Part shown: positions 24,001 through 33,900 of the stretch, one piece after another
Numbering within the stretch: the stretch's first letter is position 1
Layout of the letters: each line of letters starts with the position of its first letter
Assembly: GCF_932526225.1 (NCBI RefSeq)
Contig: NC_064041.1
Location: 11,576,813-11,640,812 of the forward strand
DNA: 64,000 nucleotides
Reading direction: 5' to 3'
Source: Nematostella vectensis
Taxonomy: Eukaryota > Cnidaria > Anthozoa > Actiniaria > Edwardsiidae
The notes under the pieces: model-generated
What the model saw: the letters and a program-made list of their open reading frames with translations, nothing else
What the model was told of the DNA's origin: nothing
The model's database searches: none
Translations under genes and position numbers: made by a program

Positions 24001-26076
24001 ATAAGGATACAATGGATATCACGATATAATGTGATATGTAATAGGTGACGACTCAACAATCCCAACCCCCTCTCCCCTCCATTGCATGGCGTCCCGCTCC
24101 CCAGCTACCCCACTGGCTCGTCACTATAAGGATACAATGGATATCACGATATAATGTGATATGTAATAGGTGACGACTCAACAATCCCAGCCCCCCCCTC
24201 CCCTCCATTGCATGGCGTCCCGCTCCCCAGCTACCCTACTGGCTCGTCACTACAATAATACTAAGGCTAATTACGCCGCCATTGCATGCTCCCGCTCAAT
24301 GGCGAGTCACACAAAGCATCCATTTCCATAAGCTGATTCAAGAAAGTAACCAAGATATTTTCAATCAAATATCGTCAATAACATATCAGACTTTATTCGT
24401 AGATTGTTATTTTGAAGTTTCCTTGCGAAAAAACCGGTGTATTTTCTATGATAAATAATAACAAAGGAGTGGGTGATCGACATTACCCCAACTATCGTAA
24501 ACATTGAAATACCTCAAAGAAACAAAATGGCGGTTGAATCAAACTCAGTGCAGCAGTTTTGTAATAGGGACTGTTTTTTCTTTGCCAATCCCGACGATCC
24601 ATCAAACAGGGCTTTTCTTAGATTAGTAATTGCCAAATCCAATCCACATATGACATCTATCACACCCACCTATGACGACTGAGGTGCAAGGCCGACACGC
24701 TGTCTTTCGCATTTTCTTTTTATCGGCCCAGCCCCCTGCTCCGCCGTTTCTACAGCACTCGTCAAATGTGACTCTTTTCCCGCCGGACTTGAGCAGGCTG
24801 CGACAACTGTTATTTTTGTACTTCTCGTAGCAAAACCCGCCAGATGAGTCTGAAAGATGTATACATTTACATTTATAACGATCAGAGAACGCAAAAAGCT
24901 ACAGCTAGAACACACAAGAAATCTAGAACACTTAAAGAAACTACGTGATACTTAGAACACCTAAAGAGCATCTCAGATTCTTAGAACATGTAAAGAGTCT
25001 CTCCGATTCTTAGAGCATTTAAAGAGCCTCTCCGATTCTTAGAACACATAAAGATCCTCTCTTATTCTTAATAATAATAATCTTTATTGAGGAGAGCTTT
25101 TTCATTTAAAATGATTTTCAAAAAGGACCTCGACTTATAAATAATAACAGTAATCTATAAAAAATATATGGAAAAAAAAAATTAAGAAAAAAATATATTG
25201 TTGATATATCGTTACATTAAAAAAATACTATGATAAAAATACCTAGGTTAAAAATTGAGAAATACTACGTTTAAAAGTACAAATATTTGTGCATCTCTTA
25301 ATGTCCTGGCTAAGTGAGTTAAAATCCTTGACTGCATGGTACTCAGTTCTTTGTTTGCCCCAGTTTCTTTTCACACTAGGGAGCCTAATATTACATTTGT
25401 TTCTGGTATTATAATTATGTTGATCTTCGAGTTTTAACAGATCCATTTCATGCTCTACGAGACCATTTAAACATTTAAAGACATATACACATCTTCTAAG
25501 AAAACGCCTCTTTTCTAGAGGTAACCACTTAAGTTTGGCTAAAGCGTCTGTTGCCGACGAGTACAGTGGTCTATCAAGTATTATTTTTGCAGCCTTGTTC
25601 TGGAGGATTTGTAAATTTGACATGATAGTGACATTATGCTTATCGCCCCAAACTAAATCAGCATATTCGAAAAGCGGCAGAACTAGACTATTATAATAAA
25701 GAAGTCTAGCTCTAAAAGGTAATAAATGCTTAATGCGCCTTAGAAGACCGAGTCTTTGGTTGATTTCTTAGAACAAACAAAGAACTTCTTTTATTCTTAG
25801 AACAAGCAAGAAACCTATCCGCGTAAGAACTTCTCCGATTCTTAGAACAAGTAAACGCAAACTCTCTGATTCTTAAAACACATAAGGGACCTCTTCGATT
25901 CTTAGAACACATAAAGAACCTCTCCGATCCTTAAAACACGTAAAGAACCTCTCCAATTCTTAGAACAAGTAAACAAACTTTCCGATTCTTAGAATATCAT
26001 AATAATACAATATCTCACCTTGTATTTGGCTTGCAATGAGAACCGCAAACATCAACAGTAGAACTTGTGCTTTCAT
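21002..26076 (-). CDS. Properdin-like protein: signal peptide, TB-like domain, three TSP1 repeats, acidic Ser-Gly tail
   Basis: Six exons, all internal junctions phase 1: 26076-26019, 24849-24670, 23998-23840, 22755-22582, 21829-21656 and 21222-21002. The product is 321 aa. Residues 1-18 are a signal peptide (MKAQVLLLMFAVLIASQI). Exon 2 encodes a Cys-rich module with FCYEKY, DECC and CRPC, which matches the spacing of the properdin N-terminal TGF-beta-binding-like domain (C..LL..GG....CC....C..C). Exons 3-5 each encode one TSP1 repeat (WGSWGAWTPCTRTCG; WTEWTEWSACSKTCG; WGEWSSWSSCSVTCD) with C-mannosylation-type WxxW motifs. Exon 6 is Ser-Gly and Asp/Glu rich and has no TSP1. Vertebrate properdin has six or so TSP1 repeats, so this form is short. 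It lies head to head with C3. Alternative: a secreted TSP1 protein not acting in complement. Confidence 0.8.
21478..21625 (+). repeat. Dispersed repeat, TTCCTTATTTGGAAAA family
   Basis: Shares AAAATTGTCG, CACTTCCAT, TATTCCTTATTTGGAAAA and ACCCCAGGGGCTTCGTAA with copies at 26590-26870 and 55262-55490. Lies in the last intron of the properdin-like gene. Confidence 0.6.
22080..22236 (+). repeat. Dispersed repeat, GCACCCTGCGCACCC family
   Basis: Begins AGGCGCGTACCCAGGATTGG and ends GCGCACCCTGCGCACCC..GTACGTGCCTG, an inverted version of its start. Copies at 12945 and 55500. Confidence 0.65.
23166..23355. mobile_element. Long imperfect palindrome, MITE-like
   Basis: The left arm (ACAAATAGATCTCATTTTGT, TCTAATA, GACGTCACAGCG, GTCATGAACA) is mirrored on the right (TGTTCATGAC, CGCTGTGACGTC, TATTAGA, ACAATGAGATCTGTTTGT). 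The arms are about 80 bp with a short centre. Lies in the properdin-like intron 3. Confidence 0.65.
23459..23770 (-). repeat. Dispersed repeat, inverted copy of 61940-62275
   Basis: Shares GTGTTGAATCGTTCGAGTAA, AGGTACGAAAGGCTGACTT, TTTGTTTGATAATGAGGGA and AACGCCGCCATTTCAAAAC with the reverse strand of 61940-62275. Also in the properdin-like intron 3. Confidence 0.7.
23959..24256. repeat. Tandem duplication spanning the acceptor of properdin-like exon 3
   Basis: A 126-bp unit starting CATGGCGTCC occurs at 23959, 24085 and 24211 (partial). Each unit carries the exon's first codons and its intronic acceptor. The copies differ by few changes, so duplication is recent. Confidence 0.85.
24257..24472 (+). 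repeat. Dispersed repeat, GCCGCCATT..ATGCTCCCGC family
   Basis: Shares ACGCCGCCATT, ATGCTCCCGC, GCGAGTCAC, CAAAGCATCCATTT, TATCAGACTT and AAGGAGTG with 28742-28962 in the same order. Lies in the properdin-like intron 2. Confidence 0.65.
24915..25065 (-). repeat. Minisatellite, first part (CTCTCCGATTCTTAGAACA)
   Basis: About five units of 30-36 nt containing CTCTCCGATTCTTAGAACA and TAAAGAGCC. The array resumes at 25745 after a LINE insertion. In properdin-like intron 1. Confidence 0.8.
25066..25744 (-). mobile_element. 3' fragment of a non-LTR retrotransposon
   Basis: On the minus strand it encodes the C-terminal end of a LINE reverse transcriptase: LVLPLFEYADLVWGD, LQILQNKAAKIIL and LKWLPLEKRR, to a stop near 25243. 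It ends with an (ATT)n-type tail at 25066-25080. The 5' part is absent, as in a typical 5'-truncated insertion. It interrupts a minisatellite. Confidence 0.8.
25745..26000 (-). repeat. Minisatellite, second part
   Basis: Continues the array at 24915-25065 with about eight units of the CTCCGATTCTTAGAACA type. It approaches within 20 bp of the signal-peptide exon's donor. Confidence 0.8.
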
Positions 26077-26589
26077 TTTGACCAAAATTGACGTAATCTA
26101 ACGAAATAAAAATTCAATTCGCTAAATGATATTCAGTCCTCTTGCGTATAATTTCTCTGTGATTTTCAGTTTTTTTGCAGGTTTTAATCTTCCTGCCCCC
26201 TCCCCTCCCAACTCCATCCCGCGTTTCTTGGCAACTTATTGACGGGCCGTGATGTACCCTGGGTCCTGGCCCCACGTGACTATACCTACGTTTCACTAGT
26301 CACGTGATAACCCATTCTGCAATATAGAAACAAAAAATTCTTTTCCGTCTCGGGTTTCACTCACGAAGAACGAACTCTTTTGTGAGTTAAACAGTATGAC
26401 AGAAACAATATTGAGATGCCATAGATGGTATTTATTAAAATAATAATGATAATAATCAATTCTCATAATATCAATTTCTGTTTGAAAATAGATTATTTTA
26501 TGTTTAAATGTAAAAAACAACAAATAATTGCCAAGAGTGGCAGTCTCTGCCAGCCGGCATTTTATCCTCCTAGCAAAATGCATGATTTC

Positions 26590-26870
26590 TACAGTTAAAG
26601 ATAATTTATATCAAGAAAATTGGGCCAAAATAAATTTTCGTTTTTGCCAAACTCGGTCACTTCCATATAAGGAAACTAATATATTCCTTATTTGGAAAAA
26701 CTGCGATTCTTGTAATTTTTAAGGTGAGCATACCCCAGTGGCTTCGTAAACTTTATGACTTGTAACTAGAAGAGAAAAACAGTTACTGTGACCATCTTTA
26801 GTTAGTTGAGAAGGTCCCTGAAAAGAAAGTTTCCTCGGTACCAGACCCCCAAAAGGACAAAGTTTTCTTC
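26590..26870 (+). repeat. Dispersed repeat, TTCCTTATTTGGAAAA family
   Basis: Longest copy of this family here, with TCGGTCACTTCCATATAAGG, ATTCCTTATTTGGAAAA, ACTGTGACCATCTTTAGT and TCCTCGGTACCAG. Copies at 21478 and 55262. Confidence 0.65.
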
Positions 26871-27187
26871 ATATGATTATTTTTTTTGCTCGATATTTTT
26901 TTCACTGACACAGTTTTGCTGCCCGATTTGTTTTCCCGAAGGATGTGGCGGTTTTTTCTGCCAGTCGTTGCTTTTTCTCAATGGCCTGAGCCTTGCTCGA
27001 AATTTCAGCCACTCCCCCCGTCAAATTTCAAATGGTCCGTTCCTCAAAAGCATGCATTTCTTCTGTTGGCTTATTTGGGGAAGCCTTTGTGACATTTACA
27101 ATTAGGTTTGCCGTTTTTAATTGGATATTTTGTTATTTCAACAAATAATTTGTACTTCGAATATTGAATGAAGACAAATACAAAGGC

Positions 27188-27246
27188 ATTCTCGTTCCCA
27201 GGGCTCCTCGACACACAACAGTGGAGGAGCTCTGGGAACGAGAATG
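27188..27246. repeat. Short inverted repeat (hairpin)
   Basis: Arms ATTCTCGTTCCCAGGGCTCC and its near-perfect reverse complement flank a roughly 13-nt loop. Confidence 0.75.
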
Positions 27247-28741
27247 ATACGCGTGCTGGCTTTGGTCCAATTTGACTGGGCACTTTCCAGATGCTCAAAT
27301 CGTACAACTGGAACAAAATACCAGATCATTGACGAAGGTCACGGGTATCACGCTGAAACAGGATGCGGCCAAATTCAGGCAGATGAAACTAGAGAAATGA
27401 TAGCTAGCCTACAATCATCTCAGCTATAGCAGACGACGATAAAATCAACATATCGGTTCCTCAGATCCCTCTTTTAAAAACAGCGTCTTGTTGTTTTTTA
27501 TGCAATGACGCTGCTTTTGTAGCAATGTCACGTCAAGAGCTGGTCGAGATTAGGATATGTTATCTTGAAATTTTCTTTGAGTTATTAACTTCGCAATTTC
27601 GTTATCGAAAGCTCTCTTAGAGAGAAAAAACACTTACATTGACATTAAAAAATATACATATCATAATGTTTTGTTTATTTATTGTGTGCTGTTTTGGCAT
27701 TAAATAAGGAGATCCTTTTAAAGTATGATTAGAAAGACAAAAATAAAGCAGAAATGTTTTTTTAACAAAATAACTTTGAAAAGCTAAGCTTTGATTAGCT
27801 AAAACAGTGCAAATTCGAATCTAGCTCAACCTTCTTAGCAAGCTTTGTGGTGTTCCCAAAGAAGGCAAGACACCACTTCTTTTGCTGAAGAGGAAACGGA
27901 GGAAAGTAATTATTTTAGACTTATCATCATTATAAAAAATGTGCAACAAACAAACAACCATGAAATGAGGCATTATGTATCATTAGAAAAAAAATATTTT
28001 GACCTTTGAGTAATAATATCAATATGGGTAATTTATTGCATTTTGTTGGCCTCTATATTACTATTGCATATACTATTGTGTTAATTCCAGGTGATTATGA
28101 GCTGTAGATGTAAATAATGTATTTTGATTGGATAATGGGTGTGGAATATTGAAAATAACCCATCACTGTAGACAGATGTGCTCAAAACATCAGGGTGCAA
28201 TTCGGATCAAAATGCCAAAGACACATTCAAAGGAATTTCAAAATTTAACTTCAAAACATATGCTAGATTAAATCCAATCTAAAAGAAAGTATGCCCGTCT
28301 CCCAGAGCTTACAGACAAATAGACGGATTCGTATTCCATATCTACAATATGACAGGAGTACGACGCGTAAACACCGATGAAAGACTACGCGAAAATGGAT
28401 AAGAGACCAACGAATAAATCATCTGAATTCGAAACCCCCGAAACGTTACACGAACTCGCATCGATACGAAAATAACCACATCCTTTTAGACTAATCACCC
28501 ATTCTTACCTGGTGTTCAATAAGATATTTTCCGTAGCGCGCGCGGTGTTTTATGTGTGTTGCGCGTATACCGGGAATTAACTATCGGTCACTATCCTCCC
28601 TTCTAGCGATAAGGCGTCGTGTTTATACTTAACGGCGGTAGTGACGTCACCGGAAGTAGCCTTTGACTGGCAAGGAGAGAGAATTGGCGTACATGCATGA
28701 TATGCAAGAGAGATTTGCTGAGAAGGTCTGCGAGAGCAACT

Positions 28742-28962
28742 TAAAGAAGGTCAATCACGCCGCCATTTTATGCTCCCGCACACAATAGCGAGTCACGCAA
28801 AGCATCCATTTTCATCGGCTTATTCAAGCAAGTAGCTGATCTACTTCCATCAAGTATTGCTAATAAAGTATCAGACTTATCGTGGCTGGTTATTTTGAAT
28901 TCCTTTTAAACAGACTGCTGTATTTTTTTCGATGTAAAAAAAAGACCAAGGAGTGTTTTTAA
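28742..28962 (+). repeat. Dispersed repeat, GCCGCCATT..ATGCTCCCGC family
   Basis: Second copy of the element at 24257-24472, with the same order of conserved blocks. Confidence 0.65.
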
Positions 28963-29119
28963 CGACATGCTTTAAACAGCCCTTGTTAGGAACACCTTTT
29001 GTATTGTTTTATTGGGAAGCACATGATATGCTCTCAAAATAACCATCTCAAAACAAAGTTTGATACTTTATTTAACAAATTCAATGGGAAATATAGCATT
29101 GGTCCTTCCCAAATCAACC

Positions 29120-29290
29120 CTCTGGTGATGATGATGGTAGTTGTTGGTGGTAGCAATGGTGATGATGTTGATGATATGATGGTGCATTGGTGATGATGAT
29201 GATAATAATGACGATGTTGACGATGATAATGACGGTGCCACATAGGTGGTAACATCATAACGTTTATGATGATAAAGAGTATTATGGTGT
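29120..29290. repeat. GAT-rich microsatellite
   Basis: Degenerate GATGATGAT and related trinucleotides. Confidence 0.8.
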
Positions 29291-29659
29291 TGATGAATTC
29301 GGATGTTCATAGAAGATAGAGCTATATGATCTATGCCCAGGCCTGTAAACTTCATCGGCAAAAAAAACTGCAGGGCGACTTCGACTCGAACGAAGTGCTT
29401 TAAACCACAGCTTAGATCCATGTGGGATCTAGAGCTGCGACCGGGCTAGCGTGATGCCAATTGTGCGGATCACGCATGCGACCTTTGCTAGTCTAAAACT
29501 CCGTCGGATAGCCAAACTATCCTTGCGAGTATGTATACATAAATGTGAACTTTAGGAGCACACTAGCATACACACATTGGCACCAGTCGGGCCAAGACGG
29601 GACGCTAGCACAGTCTATTACCCGTGCAGTTCGGCAACCATGGACAGCATGGACATTTT

Positions 29660-29945
29660 AACCCCCACAGCGGCCGAAGATCCACTTTCGGTTCTCAATA
29701 GACGTGCTTTTTGTGGACAAAATCATAAAGAATAAGCTAGATCACTCGATCTAGCTTATTTATTGTCCAATTCGACAATAAACGTCCCGTGGAGATACTG
29801 CAAAGGCATAAAATATCCCTTTTTGTTTTTTCGGGGGTGGTCAGATTTTTATCAGAGAACTCACTCCCCCCCCCCCCCCCCCCGGAAAAATTAGGTCCAC
29901 TTTTCCGGATTTCGCCCCCAGGGAAACTCTAGGTACGGGTCTGAT
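29660..29945 (-). repeat. Dispersed repeat, TACAAATAGCA family (inverted copy)
   Basis: Reverse-strand copy of the element at 33848-34145. It contains the reverse of GGGACTTTTATTGTC and GATAAAAATCTGAC and ends with a poly-C run and GGTACGGGTCTG. Confidence 0.65.
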
Positions 29946-30705
29946 GCCATCCTGAAAAGTCCGCAGAATAAAAAACTTTTACAATCTTTGTATCATACGC
30001 CATTTTAAAACAATTAACCATAATGAAAAAATGTTAGTTCTATTTCTCCTTTTTCTCTCAGTAATTACCTAATCGATAAGTGAGCGTCATTAGTGCGGCT
30101 TGTCTACTATAAAAACATCCTATTGTCTTCCTGCTTTGCTTGTAGGAAGTTGGAAAACCTTGGCTGATGGCCTCTCGGCTTGCGCACCACTTCCGTTCCT
30201 AGAATCTATTTACAATAGCACCACGTGACAGGAAGAAAGTGTTGAAAGAACATCTATGTCCCATAATGACCCTGGGCCCGCGAGCACGGTTAGTAAATAC
30301 TTTTTTATAAGAATGTCTTATTTTCAGTTGAGGCTGAAAATGTTCTCACGTTTGTTCTTAAATCTCAGTGAAATCGGGACCTGAAATTAAGTGCATATAA
30401 GATTGTGAATACCAATAGAGTATTAAAAGGGAATTGCACAAATGATAAAATAACAATAATATTTTGTGCTGATTTTTCTAATTTATGAGCCTCGGCCTGT
30501 TTTTAACATAAAACGTGTTATACCAGGCTGAACGTTCTTATAAAAAAGTTCTTAGATGAAATAATGTTTGTTAGAGTCTTGGCTACGTATCATCATGTTG
30601 CTTGAGCCTTGCTGTTTATTGCACAACCCAGCACGTTTCCCACTCACACACACTCTCATCTTACAACATCTCTACACCTCTCAACACCCTCTCCAACACT
30701 CCCTC

Positions 30706-30830
30706 TGACGTCACATCCGGACAAAAACAGCCAATCATAAGCCAAGTTCTCTGAGCCCCGTAATTTGGTATTTACTTCCCTTGGCTGCGAAGGTCTGCTA
30801 TAAAAGCTCCCACGCAAGAGAGACAAGCAT
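30706..30830 (+). promoter_or_regulatory. Probable C3 core promoter
   Basis: A TATA box (TATAAAAG, 30799-30806) lies about 190 nt before the C3 start codon. A full palindromic CRE, TGACGTCA, sits at 30706-30713. Transcription would start near 30830, giving a 5'UTR of roughly 170 nt. Element matches are visible; function is inferred. Confidence 0.6.
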
Positions 30831-30997
30831 CAAACTGCAGCAAAACCTTTTAGGTACAAAAAGACGTGCAGTAAACTTTACCACAACCTTTCATCCAAGA
30901 GCTGTGCACAGTTAACTGCAGGAAATTCTTTCACGCGAAGATACGCACCGTAAAACCTGGAAAGCATCGAGAGTAGCGCAGCTTTCCAAGCCTCGCC

Positions 30998-33900
30998 ATG
31001 TTGCGGTGTGTAGTACTGATGCTAGCAATAGGATGCTCCTACGCTGTGCAGAGGTAAACATAAACGGTAGAGCTGACATACTAATGCAGATTCTTTACAG
31101 TTCAATACTACAACAACAGCATAGGTTTTTTCTTGTCATAACATATGCCCCATCACATTGTTGGATCATGCGTTATTCACAACTAGGCTGTGTAGATATC
31201 ATGCATTCCACCATTTTCGATGCTTCCAGCTAGCGTAACGAGATTATGACGTGCATTTTAAATGTAGTTTCCATGAAATAATTTTTTAGTCACTCGAGGA
31301 GATAAATAACATGTCGAGTGTCACACTAGCGATACAATCAAACCGTTTTTATTTTTGCCAAGCCTTATATTTCCTATAAAGCATTTATTTTGTCTCACGT
31401 AAGGGGCCTAATTAGAGTTAAGCGATGAAGGAAAGAATTTCTATTAAGCTGTCTTTATTTTAGCCAAATATTGCCACTTTTTGTCACTTTTTTCAACCCG
31501 GTGTCACGCTAGTGTTCAGCAGTAATGTCACGCTAGCGGTAATGGAAGTGTATCAGTTTGTATGTTCAGCATTAGAGGAAGTCTATATAGGGGTGTTGGG
31601 TGTTTCCGGTCGGGCTTTGGCGTCAGTTTTCAATGTTTTTCTTTTAGAAAACTGTCCTTCATACAATGGATAATTAACTTCACGTTGTTCTTATCTCCAC
31701 TCCTCTCCTGTATTCCTATGTTATTAAAAAATGATCAACCTTTGCACAGAAATTTAAGAAATGTTGCTGAAATGTTGTACTCCTTTACCCAAATATCTTA
31801 CGAATCCCAAAAACCTGAAAAATCTTCTATGGAATTTTACTGTGATATTGTAATTGTATGGAGAAGAAACAATGTTTTTTCTCCTTGAAATCACTCACGG
31901 AAAAAGCCCCATTAATGTTTTTTGTTGTTTTATTAAAAAAAAAAAACGTCAGGCATTCCGCCGTTACATTATTTTGGGTACTAAGATAATATAGTGAATT
32001 CGATGCAGAAATGACTGAGATTGGGGCTCGCGATATTTTTCTACCTGCCGCCACGAGCCTAAATTATTAACTGTTTTATGATAATAGTACTGTTAATTTT
32101 TCAGATATATGGTAATATCACCCGATGTTTTCCATGTGGGAGAACCTGAAAGAGTGTCAATCGCCGTCTACGATGTCCCCTCTCCTGTGACCGTCAAGGT
32201 CTATTTGCAGGATTATCCGAACAGGCGGAAGACATTCTCACAAGCACAAGCCGCATTTGCTAAAGGTAACTCTAGTCAATACTTGTTCGCTAGATCGATA
32301 TGTCTTCGTCTAACTGGCGAAAGACATTCTCGCGAGCACAAGCCGCATTCGCTAAAGGTAACTCCAGTCAATACTTGTTCGCTAGATCGATATGTCTTCG
32401 TCTAAAAGGCGAAAGACATTCTCGCGAGCACAAGCCGCATTCGCTAAAGGTAACTCCAGTCAATATTTGTTCGTGAAATCGATTATTCTTTCTTTTAGCA
32501 GCCATGCTTGTTTGACGACCTGGCAACGATAAAAGGAAATCCCAAAAATAGTATAAAAGATTAAACTGATTAAAACGGTGTGAAATGAGACGAGTTTTAT
32601 ATTAAAAAATATAGGACATTTAAAAAAACTCACAGCGGACATATGTATTAGTCATACTTTATTCATGTTAATATTTACCTATACATCACAGATTTATACT
32701 AAAATCTCTAAATATATTCGTGTTTGAAAAAGCATATAAAAATATACCAAAACGGCCCATTAATGCCCCTGGATATAATATGTATATTGGTTATACGGGA
32801 TGCAAATTTATATATTATCTAGAGCAAATGTATGTTATTTCTAGTTATATGTATCCCTTGCCACCTCCTTTAGATAATCCTGGTTACCTGACAGTCAAGG
32901 TGGACCCCGCTGACCTACCTGACCAGGGCTCACAAGACAAGCAATACGTGTACCTAGTGGCCCAATGCGATGATCCGAAACTAAAGTTCAAGAAAGAAGT
33001 CAAAGTGTTGCTGAGCTACAGGGATGGGGTCATACTTATTCAAACAGACAAACCCATCTACACGCCGGACCAAACAGGTACGAGGGGGGAGGGGACAGTT
33101 TAATAACCCTGAGTGGGGGAAGGGGTGATGCTATAGACGGGGTACGGGGTCATACTTATACTAACAGACAAACCCATCTACACGCCAAACGAGGTACGAG
33201 GGCGAGGGGACAAGTTAATAACCCTATGGGGGGGGGGGGGGGGTAGGGTACTATGTCAGACATGCCAGACAGGCAGGTTCGGGGATGGGGCAGCGTGATG
33301 GCAGCAGATGAAGCAACCTACAAACGAGAATTGACATAAAAACTAGTATCGGCCCTCATCACGCCCATTGAGGCACATGTAGCAATGCCAAACATTTGGT
33401 GCCTTTTTTTTCCGTAGTTTGGGAGTATCAAACTAATCCATAATTATTTTCTTGACAGTCAAATTCCGTGTGATTCCACTAGGATTCGACCTGAAGCCTT
33501 CAGCAAAGAAGGTATGTTTTCTCTTTAAGAGAATCCAGATGTCTATAAGATTGTTCTGTACCAAAGCCATGATTAATTTGCTTTACCTTTCATCGTTTTC
33601 TCATCTTTTCTTTTTCTCGTGACAGGTGAATGTTGTTGTGAAGGTAAGTGTACAATTCTCGTGAATGTTGTATAATAGAATATCCTTATCAAGCGGGTAA
33701 AAATTCATCCCAAAAAATGCATAGATGTTTGGAACTTGTCTTTGACGCTACCGTAACAAGACAAGAACTACTGGGGATCCGATGCGGGGGGGGGGGGGGG
33801 GGGGAGGGGCTGAATGGGAACAGGGGGAGGGTTCATTCACAGGCACTACAGGCCCGTACCTAGGAATTTTTTAGAGGGGGGGGGGGGTGCGGAATCCGAA

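Larger units (their letters stand above)
26077..30705. promoter_or_regulatory. Divergent intergenic region between the properdin-like gene and C3
   Basis: About 4.6 kb separating head-to-head genes. It contains dispersed repeats, a GAT microsatellite and stretches with nothing recognised (about 27250-28740). A donor-like site on the minus strand near 28511 could belong to a non-coding 5' exon of the properdin-like gene; this is weak. No NF-kB site is claimed. Confidence 0.4.

Noticed and set aside
27244..27429. 61-residue frame starting MIRVLALVQFDWAL
   Set aside because: No family resemblance, no splice context, begins inside a hairpin repeat.
28300..28520. Possible non-coding 5' exon of the properdin-like gene ending at a minus-strand donor near 28511
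   Set aside because: Only the donor-like motif supports it; no promoter or acceptor pairing could be shown.
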